Below, one piece after another: positions 8,957 through 17,498 of a DNA stretch of 64,000 nt. The translations under genes were made by a program, and so were the position numbers. How positions within the stretch are numbered: position 1 is the first letter of the stretch; each line of letters starts with the position of its first letter. Below the pieces are notes generated by a model that searched no databases, was not told the origin of the DNA, and saw nothing but the letters and a program-made list of their open reading frames with translations. Origin of the DNA: Mesorhizobium kowhaii (GTDB lineage: Bacteria; Pseudomonadota; Alphaproteobacteria; Rhizobiales; Rhizobiaceae); the NCBI RefSeq assembly GCF_003253745.1, contig NZ_MZXV01000001.1, forward strand, positions 1 through 64,000, given 5' to 3'.

Positions 8957-9322
8957 GATTGCCGTCTGGAAATCAGCCAATCTTACAATAATGCGATGGC
9001 CCGCATTATTGTCACCCTAGCGCACTGCCGCTAGCGCCATCAGTATGTCCGCCGTTGGCGCGACCTGCTCATTTCCGATGGACGAGACGAACGACAGTCT
9101 TGCACCCGATCCGGACCTCCATAGTCGTTCCGTGGAAGGGCAGCAACGGGCGGAAGCAGACTGGCGGCTTCTGGCTCCACGACGAAGATTGCAGGTGTTC
9201 AACCTACCTGGACAAGGGTCGCGAATTGACCTGAAGCGGACATCGGTCGAGCTACAACTTCTAATTCTACAAGCGGCACCAGCGACCTGCAAAGCCGAGC
9301 GATAGGGATTTGAAACCTGTCG
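8957..9322 (+). other. Intergenic stretch with diverged repeats
   Basis: No gene is supported here. The stretch carries one copy of a diverged ~100 bp intergenic repeat (9064-9170; partner at 44904-45000) and, at about 9219-9250, a sequence around 'CTGAAGCGGACAT' of a type often seen in rhizobial non-coding DNA. Confidence 0.5.
9064..9170 (+). repeat. Diverged intergenic repeat, copy 1
   Basis: This stretch is collinear with 44904-45000. Both carry CTCATT followed by GACGAGACGAA near the start and, about 80 bases later, a GGGC(C)GGAAGC-GACT-GC-GCTT block. The copies are perhaps 65-70% alike by eye. A third partial copy of the second block is at 6520-6548. Function unknown. Confidence 0.4.
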
Positions 9323-9489
9323 TCACCGCTCTGCCGAAGCCGCCCACAGATTGATGTCGGACTCGCGCGCGTATTCGATCTCGGCGAGTTCAGCCTCTCT
9401 GAAATCGAGCACCTTCAGCGCACCGACGCAATCCTCGACCTGTTCCGGCCGGCTGGCGCCGATCAGCGCCGAGGTCACCCGGCCCTTGG
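9323..9489 (-). pseudogene. Aldo/keto reductase C-terminal fragment
   Basis: A minus-strand frame ends RVTSALIGASRPEQVEDCVG, then ALKVLDF, ELAEIEYARESDINLWAAS and a stop. This is the C-terminus of YghZ/MgrA-type aldo/keto reductases (L-glyceraldehyde-3-phosphate reductase group), including the NADPH-binding 'IGAS-PEQ' loop. Everything upstream of about 9489 is missing, so the catalytic Asp-Tyr-Lys-His residues are absent. The break coincides with the start of an anti-sigma fragment on the other strand. Confidence 0.65.
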
Positions 9490-9495
9490 CGCGCC

Positions 9496-9993
9496 ATGGT
9501 GGCGTCGATCATGATCAGTGCGGTACTGGCGAGCGGTGCGACGCAATGGGCGATGCAGCCTGGCGCAACCGATAACTTTGCCGCAGGGGTGGCCAGCGGC
9601 CACCAACGCGGCCTGCTGGCAACGAGCCCGGTGGATGTCGTCTCGTCGGACCGGCACACGGTAAAGCCATGGCTCGACGCAAGGCTCGGCCTTTCGCCGC
9701 CGGCGCCAGACATGGCGAAGGACGGATTTGCGCTCATCGGTGGCAGGGTCGAGGTCATCGGCGGTCGGGCGGTGCCGGCGCTGGTGTATCGCCACCGCGA
9801 ACATCTGATCACCCTTGTCGCCGAGCCGCAAAATGCTGGTGCGATGACCGACCCCTTCGATCTCTCCGAGGGCGGCTTCTCGCTGGCGCAATGGAGCGAC
9901 GGCGCCTTCTCCTATTGGGCGATTTCCGACATGGAGCGGCCGGAGCTCGACGATTTCGTTGCGCGCTTCCGCGCCGCCGTCGTGACCGGTTGA
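9496..9993 (+). pseudogene. Anti-sigma factor, truncated (membrane and periplasmic part only)
   Basis: The frame starts with a transmembrane helix (VASIMISAVLASGATQW) and continues with the periplasmic domain typical of ECF anti-sigma factors: DVVSSDRHTVKPWLDARLG, a FALIGGRVEVIGG strand and VYRHREHLITLVAEP. The cytoplasmic sigma-binding domain (the zinc-finger HxxxCxxC region) that should precede the helix is missing. The gene is broken at the point where the aldo/keto reductase fragment begins on the other strand. The neighbouring DUF680 and MBL genes are plausible regulon members of such a sigma/anti-sigma pair, which is inference. Confidence 0.6.
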
Positions 9994-10390
9994 TTTCAGT
10001 CTTTCCAGGCGTCGGCAGCCGCCGTCGAAGTCGATGCCCCCATTGGCCGCAGATCCATCCTGCGGGGGCTGACGGGCCATGACGGCCGCATCGTGCCGAC
10101 TTCGGACGCGACGCGCGTGCTCGCTTTGACCTATTGGCTTGACCAAGGGGCAAACCCGCACGCGGGCCCCCGAGCGCGTCCGTAGTTTCCCATCATTCCT
10201 TCCTTCATTGGCGCTGCCATCTCTGGTGCAGCGCGGGCTAGCCCAGTTCCAGGCGGCCGCCAGCCCTGATTTCGGGACTTCCAAAAGAATTTCGCGCCAC
10301 CAGGGAATAAAGGGAAGCCCTCCCGAGTCTTGTTGTTAGCGGGGCCAATTTCCCGGCACGCAACAAGAAACGAAACAAGGACCTACCGAA
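9994..10390 (+). other. Intergenic region upstream of DUF680 genes
   Basis: No gene is supported. The distal part (10040-10140) has a short plus-strand frame reading GHDGRIVPTSDATRVLALTY that may be a scrap of an unidentified protein. The proximal part carries a possible ECF-type promoter at 10303-10331. Confidence 0.4.
10303..10331 (+). promoter_or_regulatory. Possible ECF sigma-factor promoter
   Basis: GGGAATAA at 10303-10310 followed 15 bases later by AGTCTT at 10326-10331 resembles the -35 (GGGAATAA) and -10 (CGTCT) elements of promoters read by ECF sigma factors with membrane anti-sigma partners. The first DUF680 gene starts 60 bases downstream and an anti-sigma fragment lies upstream. 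Pattern match only. Confidence 0.35.
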
Positions 10391-10636
10391 ATGACCAAGC
10401 TCGCTCTCAGCGTGGCTGCCATGCTGCTTGCCTCAAGCGCTGCCTTTGCCGGCAGCGATCATGGCGCCAACAATTCCAATCAGCCGGTCGCTACTGTCGA
10501 CACGAATGCCACTGCTTCCATTCCCTACACCTCGCGCCAGGGCGGCGTCGACACCAAGGTGACGACCGGGCCGAGCCAGGGGTCGGTTCAGGACATCATC
10601 ACCCGGCACAACAACGACGGCCTCTGGGGCCGCTGA
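10391..10636 (+). CDS. DUF680 small exported protein
   Basis: This 81-residue protein has a signal peptide (MTKLALSVAAMLLASSAAFA, cleavage before GSDHG). The mature part is short and polar, rich in Asn/Thr/Asp, and ends in the DUF680 signature 'GLWGR'. DUF680 proteins are multicopy in Mesorhizobium. Their function is unknown and they are presumed periplasmic. A second copy follows 55 bases downstream. It supports the taxonomic placement of the window. Confidence 0.85.
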   Translation: MTKLALSVAAMLLASSAAFAGSDHGANNSNQPVATVDTNATASIPYTSRQGGVDTKVTTGPSQGSVQDIITRHNNDGLWGR

Positions 10637-10691
10637 ACGCGCCCGACCTGCGAACAACTTCTCTCACCACTCGCAAACAGGAACCATCGAC

Positions 10692-10919
10692 ATGAAAAAG
10701 ATCGTCCTTACCGCTGCCGCCATCCTCGTTGCCACTGGCACGGCCTTCGCCGGCAGCGACCACTACGACTCGAACACTTCCAGCCAGGCGGTCGCCAACC
10801 ATTCGGTTTCAAAAATCGACACCTCGCACACCGGCTCGATCCGAAAGTTCGAAAAGGCACAGGGTGACGCCGATGCCAGCGTGCCGGCTCAGTACGGCCA
10901 GGGCGTCTGGGGTAGCTGA
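10692..10919 (+). CDS. DUF680 small exported protein, second copy
   Basis: This 75-residue protein has signal peptide MKKIVLTAAAILVATGTAFA, then GSDHYDSNTSSQAVA, and ends 'GQGVWGS', the DUF680 pattern. It is a diverged tandem duplicate of the preceding gene, conserved mainly in the signal peptide, the GSDH start and the G-WG ending. It probably sits in the same transcript as its neighbour and possibly the downstream MBL-fold gene, about 100 bases away. Confidence 0.85.
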   Translation: MKKIVLTAAAILVATGTAFAGSDHYDSNTSSQAVANHSVSKIDTSHTGSIRKFEKAQGDADASVPAQYGQGVWGS

Positions 10920-11017
10920 GTCTCCTCGGGTCAGGACCAACAGGTCCGCAATCAGGACGGAGGGCCAGGCCTGGCTGTCCGCCACCCCACCCACACCGCT
11001 TCACACAGGAGATCATC

Positions 11018-11989
11018 ATGTTCAACATGACACGTCGCACGTTGCTTGGGTCCGCCGCTGCCGCTGCCGCTTTCGGCCTCGCCGGCAAGCTGGAATTCAC
11101 CCGTCCTGCCTTCGCCGAAACGCCGGTCGAGCCGGCCGTCGGCTTCTACAAATACAAGGTCGGCGATATCGAGATCACCGCCATCTATGACGGCATCTGG
11201 CGCAAGCCACACGACCCCGCCTTCATCAAGGATGTCTCGGTCGAGGACACCAAGGCAGCCTTGGCCAAGGCCGGACTGACGACAGACTTCATGCCCATCC
11301 CGCTCACCGTCGTCGTCCTCAAGATGAACGGCCGGCTGATCATGATGGACGCCGGTTCCGGTGTCGGCCAATGGCAGACCAATGCCACCCATCTGCCGGC
11401 CAACATGGCCGCCGCCGGCATCGACTACAAGACAATCGACACGATCATGATCTCGCATTTCCACCCCGACCATGTCTGGGGCCTGATGGAAAAGGGCACC
11501 AGTGCGCCGGTTTTCCCGAACGCCGAGCTGATCGTTAACGCCACGGAATACAATTGGTGGACCGATCCCGGCCGGCTAGCAAAGCTGCCCGAAGGGCGCA
11601 AGCCGGCGGGCAAGCGCATCGCCGAAAACTTCCCGAAATGGAAGAACTGGAAGCTGGTCGAGGACGGCGCCGAGGTCGCGCCCGGCATCCAGATCATCGC
11701 AGCGCCGGGCCATACGCCCGGCCACTCGGTCTACCTGGCGAACTCCGGCAAGGATCAGATCATGATTTCGGCCGACACGATGTATGTGCCGGCGCTGCTG
11801 GCGCCGCATCCGGAGTGGCAAGGCAGCTACGACCAGGACGGGCCGACGGCGATCACCACGCGGCACAAGTTGATCAATCGCGTGATTGCCGACAACATCC
11901 GGATCTCGGGCTCGCACTTCCCGTTCCCGAGCACCGGCACCTTCGTCAAGGACGGCAAGGCGTACGGCTTCACCCCGGTGCAGATCTGA
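11018..11989 (+). CDS. Tat-exported metallo-beta-lactamase-fold hydrolase
   Basis: This 323-residue protein starts with a twin-arginine-like signal (TRRTLLGSAAAAAAFGLAG, A-x-A cleavage near residue 33). The mature domain carries the MBL-fold zinc motif H147-F-H149-P-D151-H152, a later APGHTPGH histidine, the bridging Asp in SADTMYV and a terminal SGSHFPFP histidine. All metal ligands appear present, so it should be active. The length and 'TVVVLKMNGRLIMMDAG' strand fit the broad AHL-lactonase/quinolinase-like periplasmic group; the substrate is unknown. It is followed 28 bases later by a TPR protein. Confidence 0.88.
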   Translation: MFNMTRRTLLGSAAAAAAFGLAGKLEFTRPAFAETPVEPAVGFYKYKVGDIEITAIYDGIWRKPHDPAFIKDVSVEDTKAALAKAGLTTDFMPIPLTVVVLKMNGRLIMMDAGSGVGQWQTNATHLPANMAAAGIDYKTIDTIMISHFHPDHVWGLMEKGTSAPVFPNAELIVNATEYNWWTDPGRLAKLPEGRKPAGKRIAENFPKWKNWKLVEDGAEVAPGIQIIAAPGHTPGHSVYLANSGKDQIMISADTMYVPALLAPHPEWQGSYDQDGPTAITTRHKLINRVIADNIRISGSHFPFPSTGTFVKDGKAYGFTPVQI

Positions 11990-12017
11990 GCGGGAAATCA
12001 GGAAAGCGAGAAAGACA

Positions 12018-12497
12018 ATGAAACATCCCCTTTTCGGCAAGCACGCGCTGTTCGGGCTGCTCGGCGCCGTTGCCGTGCTGACCGCGGTTCCGGTCGCCAT
12101 CACCGTGCCGGCCTATGCCGTCGACAACATCGAAGGCGACGATGCACCGGACCTCACGGCGGTCAAGGCGAAGATCGACGCCAAGGACTATAAGGGAGCG
12201 CTGGCGGACCTTCGCGACCTGGCGCAGGATACGCAGCAGGCCGACGTCTATAATCTGCTCGGCTTCACGCTACGCAAGACCGGCGACTACAAAACCGCGC
12301 TGACCTACTACACCAAGGCGCTCGAACTGAAGCCTGATCACAAGGCCGCGCGCGAATATCTCGGAGAGCTCTATGTCGAGACCGGCGACATGGCCAAGGC
12401 CAGGCAGCAGCTGGCGTCGCTGACGCAGCTCTGCCCGGCAGGCTGCGAGGAACGCGCGGACCTGCAAAAAGCCATCGACACCAAAGTGACAAAGTAA
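12018..12497 (+). CDS. Exported tetratricopeptide-repeat protein
   Basis: This 159-residue protein has an N-terminal signal/anchor (residues 8-37, ending PAYA). At least two TPR units follow (about residues 75-145): ADVYNLLGFTLRKTGDYKTA and ALTYYTKALELKPDHKAARE, then YLGELYVETGDMAKARQQL. A C-x3-C pair (CPAGC) near residue 145 may form a disulphide. It probably acts as a periplasmic scaffold. It lies between the MBL-fold and DoxX genes with short gaps, suggesting one transcript. Confidence 0.8.
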   Translation: MKHPLFGKHALFGLLGAVAVLTAVPVAITVPAYAVDNIEGDDAPDLTAVKAKIDAKDYKGALADLRDLAQDTQQADVYNLLGFTLRKTGDYKTALTYYTKALELKPDHKAAREYLGELYVETGDMAKARQQLASLTQLCPAGCEERADLQKAIDTKVTK

Positions 12498-12548
12498 ACT
12501 AGGCAGGCGCGGCAAGGCGCCTGCCCTCTCTCTTGTTTGGAGCCCATC

Positions 12549-13052
12549 GTGACAACGACACAAATCGCCTCGAAATTACACCTCAGCGACTTGACCCTGC
12601 TGACGGGTCGCCTGCTGCTCTCGCTACTCTTCGTGCATGAAGGCCTTGAGCTGGCGAGCCACTTCGAAGGTGCCGCAAAAGCCATGGCCGCGCTCGGCGT
12701 CAGCTCGCTGCTTCTCATCACCACCATAGCGCTGCAGTTGGGAGCTGGCCTGTCGGTCGGCCTCGGCCTGCTGACGCGTCTGGGCGCGGTCTCGCTTGGA
12801 TTGTTCTGTCTGGCAACCGCCGCCCTGTTCCACACCAATTTCGCCAGCCAGAACGAATTGCTGCATTTCGAAAAGGATCTCGCCATAGCCGGCGGCATGT
12901 TCGCCCTCGCCATAGCCGGCGCCGGCGCGATCTCGCTCGACCGCGTGGTGACTGGCTTGGTGACGCGTCGGCAACGGGACAGAGAGACGGTTGCCGCGCT
13001 CATAGCCGTGGGTCGGCCTTTGTCGGCGGGCGATATCAAACTCCCATTCTAA
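12549..13052 (+). CDS. DoxX-family membrane protein
   Basis: The protein is 167 residues from a GTG preceded by TTGGAG at good spacing. Four hydrophobic helices are visible, with the DoxX pattern LTGRLLLSLLFVHEGLELAS in the first and a glycine-rich second helix (ALQLGAGLSVGLGLLTRLG). DoxX proteins are small inner-membrane proteins linked to redox or thiol stress; exact role unknown. It closes the envelope gene group, with about 250 bases of non-coding sequence after it. Confidence 0.8.
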   Translation: MTTTQIASKLHLSDLTLLTGRLLLSLLFVHEGLELASHFEGAAKAMAALGVSSLLLITTIALQLGAGLSVGLGLLTRLGAVSLGLFCLATAALFHTNFASQNELLHFEKDLAIAGGMFALAIAGAGAISLDRVVTGLVTRRQRDRETVAALIAVGRPLSAGDIKLPF

Positions 13053-13309
13053 AATCGGCCCATACGCCGGGTCTCATATCCACTCGCCCGCTCGACGGCG
13101 CCGCACAAACTAACTCGGGTGACCCCTAATGGCGCAAGCCGCTCGTGGCGTGTCGTTCGTCGACGTCCGCTTATCGGCGCGGACAGGACTGCCCCTGCCG
13201 ACCGAGATGAGGCGCGAAGCAGGCGACGCTTCACGCATCAAGCTCGTCCGGCCCCGACTACGGGCTATCAAGCGGTCTTGGGTTTGGCCGGTGCAAATTC
13301 GCCGGCCAT

Positions 13310-13795
13310 CTAGCTATCCTTATTCGCGTCGAGGACTAGCAATTCCTCCCCTAGGACGGCGATCAGGGCGGACACTCGGCCGCGCACCCGCGGATGCAGT
13401 TGCACCAGTCCCTCAATCAGACGCCGGCCTTCGGCGCTGGCAATGAAATCGATGCGCTCATCGACTGGAAGAGGCGGACCGTCAGGGCTGGTCCGATTGC
13501 CCGGGAGACCTTCGAAGAATCGGCTGACGGGAACTCCTAGCGATCTGGCGATCTCGTAGAGCATGGACGCACTAACGCGGTTCTTTGCGTTCTCGTATTT
13601 CTGGAGCTGTTGAAAGCTGATGCCTATCGATCGGGCAAGCTGTGCCTGCGATATGTCCGACTGCACACGAGCCACTGCGACCTGTCGGCCGACGTGAAGA
13701 TCGGCGGGATGAGGACTGGTCTCGATTTTCGGCTTTGGCCATACTCGCGGGACGCGGGGTCGTTTCGATTCCGGCAAGGCATTTCGATGGTGCAT
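13310..13795 (-). CDS. XRE-family transcriptional regulator
   Basis: This 161-residue protein has a Cro/CI helix-turn-helix at about residues 36-90 (RQVAVARVQSDISQAQLARS, then GISFQQLQKYENAKNRVSAS) and an extended C-terminal region. That layout is typical of rhizobial XRE regulators with a SinR-like core. The C-terminus has 'ERIDFIASAEGRRLIEG', a short helical dimerisation-like part. It is adjacent to the CapA gene on the same strand (about 40 bases downstream), so the two may share a transcript. Ligand unknown. Confidence 0.85.
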   Translation of the reverse strand: MHHRNALPESKRPRVPRVWPKPKIETSPHPADLHVGRQVAVARVQSDISQAQLARSIGISFQQLQKYENAKNRVSASMLYEIARSLGVPVSRFFEGLPGNRTSPDGPPLPVDERIDFIASAEGRRLIEGLVQLHPRVRGRVSALIAVLGEELLVLDANKDS

Positions 13796-13835
13796 TTACC
13801 AGTCCCAGGGAGAGAGAGTTGTCGCGGAACGCGTG

Positions 13836-15089
13836 TCAGCCGTATTTTCGCGCGACGGGCACAGTTATGCGGCCGGTCGACCCGGAGACCGCGATATCAG
13901 TACCGAAAAGCCGCGAACGGGTTGCAAACCCCTCAAGGATATCTCGCCCTGCTCCCCCCGTTGCGGCCGTTGGAACCAGCCTGCCCGTTGCCGATCCGAT
14001 AGACTGCGCGTCCGCGCCGATCACAACGGGCAGGAGGTCAATCCCTTCAAGTTTTCCGCTCACGTCATAACGGCACGCTGCGACGATGCTTTGCCAGACT
14101 TCCGGCGGGTCCCATTCGTTTTCGTTGGGGTGGACGTGGAAAAGGAAGTTCCCGAGGCCATAGAAGATCGGCGCGCCATTGTAGATCTCCAGAGCTTGGA
14201 GCACGGGCGCGCCGTGGCTGACGAAGAGGTCTGCGCCGGCATCGATGCAGGCCCGGGCAAAGGTCCGCACCCAACGCGGCACGTCCTGCCAACCTGGTTC
14301 CCAATGGTGATGGTGCAGGTAAGCGACGACGAAATCGCCTTGCGCCGCTGCCTGCCGGATGGCGGACAAATGGACGCCCGCGCTCTGAGAGTCGACCTCG
14401 ACTAGGCGACCGAAGCTGGCAGCTTGCGCAAACACCGTGCCGTAAAAATTGATCTCCTTGCCGCTCGCCACCTCCGGCGGGTCCTCCGGTTGCGCATAGT
14501 TGGCGAGTTCGTAGGGCGAGCTTTGGAGGTGTTCGCCAAGCCTCGCCAGTCTGCGGAAATGTCCGTCCGGCACCCCAAATTTTCGAACGGTCTTCAGGTG
14601 GTTGACGCCAGCACGCGCAGGACGAAACAGGGTAGCGTTATCGGCATACATGTTGGCCGGGCCTGGCCCTGCATCGATGGCAAGCAGCGCGACCTCGCGC
14701 GCCCCAAGCCGGCGGCGCCCCGGTCTGGCCGCGTCCGCCTCGTCCGCCCCAATCCCTGCATGCAGGAATCCGCGCGCTTCCACCTCTTCCAGGGTATTAA
14801 ACACGCCGCTCGGGCCGAGATCGAAAGCGTGGTTGTTCGCCAGTGCAAGCGCGTTGAAGCCGATTGCCTGCAACGCGTCCAACACTTCGGCCTTGGAATA
14901 GCCGAAGTACCTGCCCTTGGTCGGCCAACCGCCGTGCTTGCCGAGGATCGTCGACTCGAAGTTGGTGAATACGAGGTCGCCCTGCCCCAAGAAGCGGACA
15001 ATTTCGGCGAACCGTTCGTCCTGGATATTGCGGATGTCGTGCGTGATCAGGGACTGGCCGGTTACAACCGCGCAAAAATGGTCTTTCAT
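13836..15089 (-). CDS. CapA-family protein (metallophosphatase-like fold)
   Basis: The 417-residue protein from the ATG at 15087-15089 matches CapA/PgsA proteins: VFTNFESTIL near residue 40, FNALALANNHAFDLGPSG near 80, then YLHHHHWEPGW, DLFVSHGAPVLQ and GLGNFLFHVHP in the metal-site order (N-H, H-H, H-x-P). CapA is known from poly-gamma-glutamate synthesis. In many bacteria it is a standalone putative esterase or phosphodiesterase. There is no N-terminal anchor, so it is probably cytoplasmic. It lies 80 bases downstream of an ABC substrate-binding protein gene on the same strand, suggesting use of an imported compound. Confidence 0.85.
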   Translation of the reverse strand: MKDHFCAVVTGQSLITHDIRNIQDERFAEIVRFLGQGDLVFTNFESTILGKHGGWPTKGRYFGYSKAEVLDALQAIGFNALALANNHAFDLGPSGVFNTLEEVEARGFLHAGIGADEADAARPGRRRLGAREVALLAIDAGPGPANMYADNATLFRPARAGVNHLKTVRKFGVPDGHFRRLARLGEHLQSSPYELANYAQPEDPPEVASGKEINFYGTVFAQAASFGRLVEVDSQSAGVHLSAIRQAAAQGDFVVAYLHHHHWEPGWQDVPRWVRTFARACIDAGADLFVSHGAPVLQALEIYNGAPIFYGLGNFLFHVHPNENEWDPPEVWQSIVAACRYDVSGKLEGIDLLPVVIGADAQSIGSATGRLVPTAATGGAGRDILEGFATRSRLFGTDIAVSGSTGRITVPVARKYG

Positions 15090-15170
15090 GGAGCTCGCCT
15101 TTTGGGATTTGGGATGTCGGGCGCCGGCACGCGGCCTGCGCCACACGATGTGTCGAAGCCGGTGGCGCCG

Positions 15171-16019
15171 TTATTTCGCAATGGCTGGTGCGATGTCGGT
15201 CTTGAACCATTTGATACTTAGCGCCGTGAGCGTCCCATCCTTGGCGGCCGCATCGATGGCCGCGTTGAACTTGGCGAGCAACGCGGTATCGTCTTTGCGC
15301 ATGCCGGCGCCGACGCCAGGTCCCCAGAGACCACCCTTCAGTTCCGGTCCGAAGAACACCGCGATCGACCCAGCCGGCGTCTCCAGGAAATCCCTCCATG
15401 TGAAAAAGTCGGCAAGCCCGCCGTCGACGCGCCCGGCGGCAAGGTCGAGCTTCAGATTGTCCAGGCTGTCGTAGCTGCGAATGGTCACGACATCCCCGAA
15501 GAGATCCTTCAGAACAGCCTCCGAGTTCGATGAGCGCAGGACGCCGATTGCCTTGCCGCTGAGCGTCGACTTGACGTGCTCGATGGCCGCCCTTTCCTTA
15601 TCCCCGACTGTGGAGAGGTTGACCTTTTGTTTGGTATCGCCGGCATCAAGCCCTAGTTCCTTGCGCACGACGAACTGGTTGAAACCGCCGGCGTAGGGGA
15701 CTGAGAATGCGATCGACTGCTTGCGTTTCTCGGTGATCGCCATGCCGGACATGATGACGTCGAACTTGCCGACGACCAGGGCCGGAATGATGCCGTCCCA
15801 GTCCTGCGCGACAAAGCTGCATTTGATGTTGATGCGGCGACACAGCTCGCGTCCGACATCGACGTCGTAGCCATAGAGCTCGCCATTCGCATCGGTGCCG
15901 TCCCATGGCGGCGAGGCGCCTTCGGTGGCGATCGATAGCGGGCGCTCGCCCTCGGCCCTGACAGGGAAGACTGACATGAATGATGCGAGCAAAACAGCCG
16001 TGGCAAAGGGTATGCGCAT
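15171..16019 (-). CDS. Amino-acid-type ABC transporter substrate-binding protein
   Basis: The 282-residue protein starts at an ATG preceded by AAAGAGGTG. A signal peptide is present (MRIPFATAVLLASFMSVFPV, cleaved after VRA). The mature part is an SBP_bac_3 domain: IATEGASPPWDGTDANGELY, GYDVDVGRELCRRI, DWDGIIPALVVGKFDVIMSG and 'MAITEKRKQSIAFSVPY'. It should bind a polar amino acid or opine-like ligand in the periplasm. Two permease genes follow upstream on the same strand; no ATPase gene is in the cluster. Confidence 0.92.
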   Translation of the reverse strand: MRIPFATAVLLASFMSVFPVRAEGERPLSIATEGASPPWDGTDANGELYGYDVDVGRELCRRINIKCSFVAQDWDGIIPALVVGKFDVIMSGMAITEKRKQSIAFSVPYAGGFNQFVVRKELGLDAGDTKQKVNLSTVGDKERAAIEHVKSTLSGKAIGVLRSSNSEAVLKDLFGDVVTIRSYDSLDNLKLDLAAGRVDGGLADFFTWRDFLETPAGSIAVFFGPELKGGLWGPGVGAGMRKDDTALLAKFNAAIDAAAKDGTLTALSIKWFKTDIAPAIAK

Positions 16020-16069
16020 AAGGCACCTCTTTCGTTTTGGTTGGTGGGAATGCAGCGAAAGCTGCACGG

Positions 16070-16819
16070 TCACGGCGTGGGTGTCGTGATCTCGGGTTCG
16101 CACAGCGCCGGCTTTGGTCGCAGCCTGCGTCGTGTGCCAGGAGGACCGTCGGTCGAGAGCCGCCCTTCCAGAAACTGAATTGCTTTCACCGTGACCGACG
16201 TAAGCGACAGATAAATTGCGCCGGCGACGATGAAGATTTCGAAGGGGGCGAAGGTAGCCGACACCATCTGCCTCGCCATGCCGGTGATCTCGAGAAGCGT
16301 TACGGTGCTCGCCAGGGACGAGCCCTTGATCATGCCCACGACTTCATTCCCGTAAGCCGGAAGCGAAATCCTGAACGCGATCGGAAAGGTAACAAGGCGA
16401 GCGGTCTGTAGGCGTTTCAAGCCGAGAGCCGCGGCGGCCTCCGTTAGACCCTTGGGCACGGACTGCAGACCTCGACACAGGATCTCGGTGGTATGCGCCG
16501 CGCTGTTCAGCGAGAATGTCAGCAGGGCGCACCAGAAAGGGTCGCGAAGGATCACCCAAAAGACGCTGGCCCGCACAGCCTCGATCTGGCTTAGACCATA
16601 ATAGAGCAGGAAGAGCTGAACGAGCATGGGTGTGCCGCGAAAGACATAGGTGTAGCCCAACACCGCGAGCGACAGGCTGGGACGCGCGAAGGCGCGGATG
16701 AACGCCAGCGGCACCGACAAAAGAAATCCCGCAATCAGCGACAGCGCGGTCAGCGTCAAGGTGAGCCCCACGCCTGAGGAGAGCACCGCCACCGCATCAA
16801 GCATCAACTGGAGGTTCAC
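16070..16819 (-). CDS. ABC transporter permease, HisM-type
   Basis: This 249-residue inner-membrane protein has five or so hydrophobic helices. It carries the polar amino-acid permease signature (LTLTALSLIAGFLLSVPLAF, then YVFRGTPMLVQLFLLYYG) and the EAA loop TEAAAALGLKRLQTARLVTF, where the ATPase docks. It forms a heteromeric channel with the adjacent permease and works with the 15171 binding protein. The C-terminus is extended and Arg/Pro-rich. Confidence 0.9.
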   Translation of the reverse strand: MNLQLMLDAVAVLSSGVGLTLTLTALSLIAGFLLSVPLAFIRAFARPSLSLAVLGYTYVFRGTPMLVQLFLLYYGLSQIEAVRASVFWVILRDPFWCALLTFSLNSAAHTTEILCRGLQSVPKGLTEAAAALGLKRLQTARLVTFPIAFRISLPAYGNEVVGMIKGSSLASTVTLLEITGMARQMVSATFAPFEIFIVAGAIYLSLTSVTVKAIQFLEGRLSTDGPPGTRRRLRPKPALCEPEITTPTP

Positions 16820-16829
16820 GGCAGGTCCC

Positions 16830-17498
16830 CTAGCGACCGAAAGCGGGGTAACGCCGCTCTGCGAACCGGATAGACACCAGCGTCACTGTCGTGAGGGTGA
16901 GATAAAGCGCTGAGGCCGCGAGATAGAAGGTCAGCGGCGCACGCAGCGATCCGGCGCCGACATAGGCAACGCGCATGATGTCGGTCAGGCCGACGATTGA
17001 CACCAACGCGGTATCTTTGAAGAGCGAAATCCAGAGATTGCCATAGGCTGGCAGCGCCAGCCGCAGCATCTGCGGACCGATGATGAAGGCCCAACGCTGC
17101 CAGGCATTCAGCCCAAGCGACTTCGCCGCTTCCGTCTGCCCCGTGGGCACGGCGGCAATCGCCCCCCGGAACACTTCGGTCGCATAGCCGCTGAACACGA
17201 CCGAGAGCGCGATCACCCCTGCGGTGAACGCATTCACCTCCACATAGCGGCCGGCGACCATGCTGGCGAACGTGGTGCCTCCAAAGTAGATGAGCAGGAT
17301 AATGACAAGTTCTGGAACACCACGGACCACAGTCGTGTAGGCCGTCACAACCCTGCTTAGCCGAGGGGCCGCCGCGCTTTTGGAGACGGCCAGCAGCAGG
17401 CCAAATACTGTTCCCAAAGAACCGCTGACAAGCGCAAGGCTCAGGGTAACCACAAAGGCGGCAGCAAACTGAAAAGCAAAACCGCCCATTGGATTCAT
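16830..17498 (-). CDS. ABC transporter permease, HisQ-type
   Basis: The protein is 222 residues from the ATG at 17496-17498; upstream codons in frame are polar and not membrane-like, so that start is preferred. The pattern is that of the HisMQ family: VTLSLALVSGSLGTVFGLLL, TTVVRGVPELVIILLIYFGG and the EAA motif TEAAKSLGLNAWQRWAFI. It pairs with the 16070 permease, 10 bases away. It is the first gene of the permease-permease-SBP-CapA run, transcribed from the region at 17500-17840. Confidence 0.9.
   Translation of the reverse strand: MNPMGGFAFQFAAAFVVTLSLALVSGSLGTVFGLLLAVSKSAAAPRLSRVVTAYTTVVRGVPELVIILLIYFGGTTFASMVAGRYVEVNAFTAGVIALSVVFSGYATEVFRGAIAAVPTGQTEAAKSLGLNAWQRWAFIIGPQMLRLALPAYGNLWISLFKDTALVSIVGLTDIMRVAYVGAGSLRAPLTFYLAASALYLTLTTVTLVSIRFAERRYPAFGR

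Noticed and set aside
9475..10284. Minus-strand frame of 269 codons opposite the anti-sigma fragment
   Set aside because: No family features; the plus-strand anti-sigma sequence is recognisable.
14424..15221. Plus-strand open frame of 265 codons opposite CapA
   Set aside because: The CapA frame has all family motifs; the opposing frame is Arg-rich shadow sequence.
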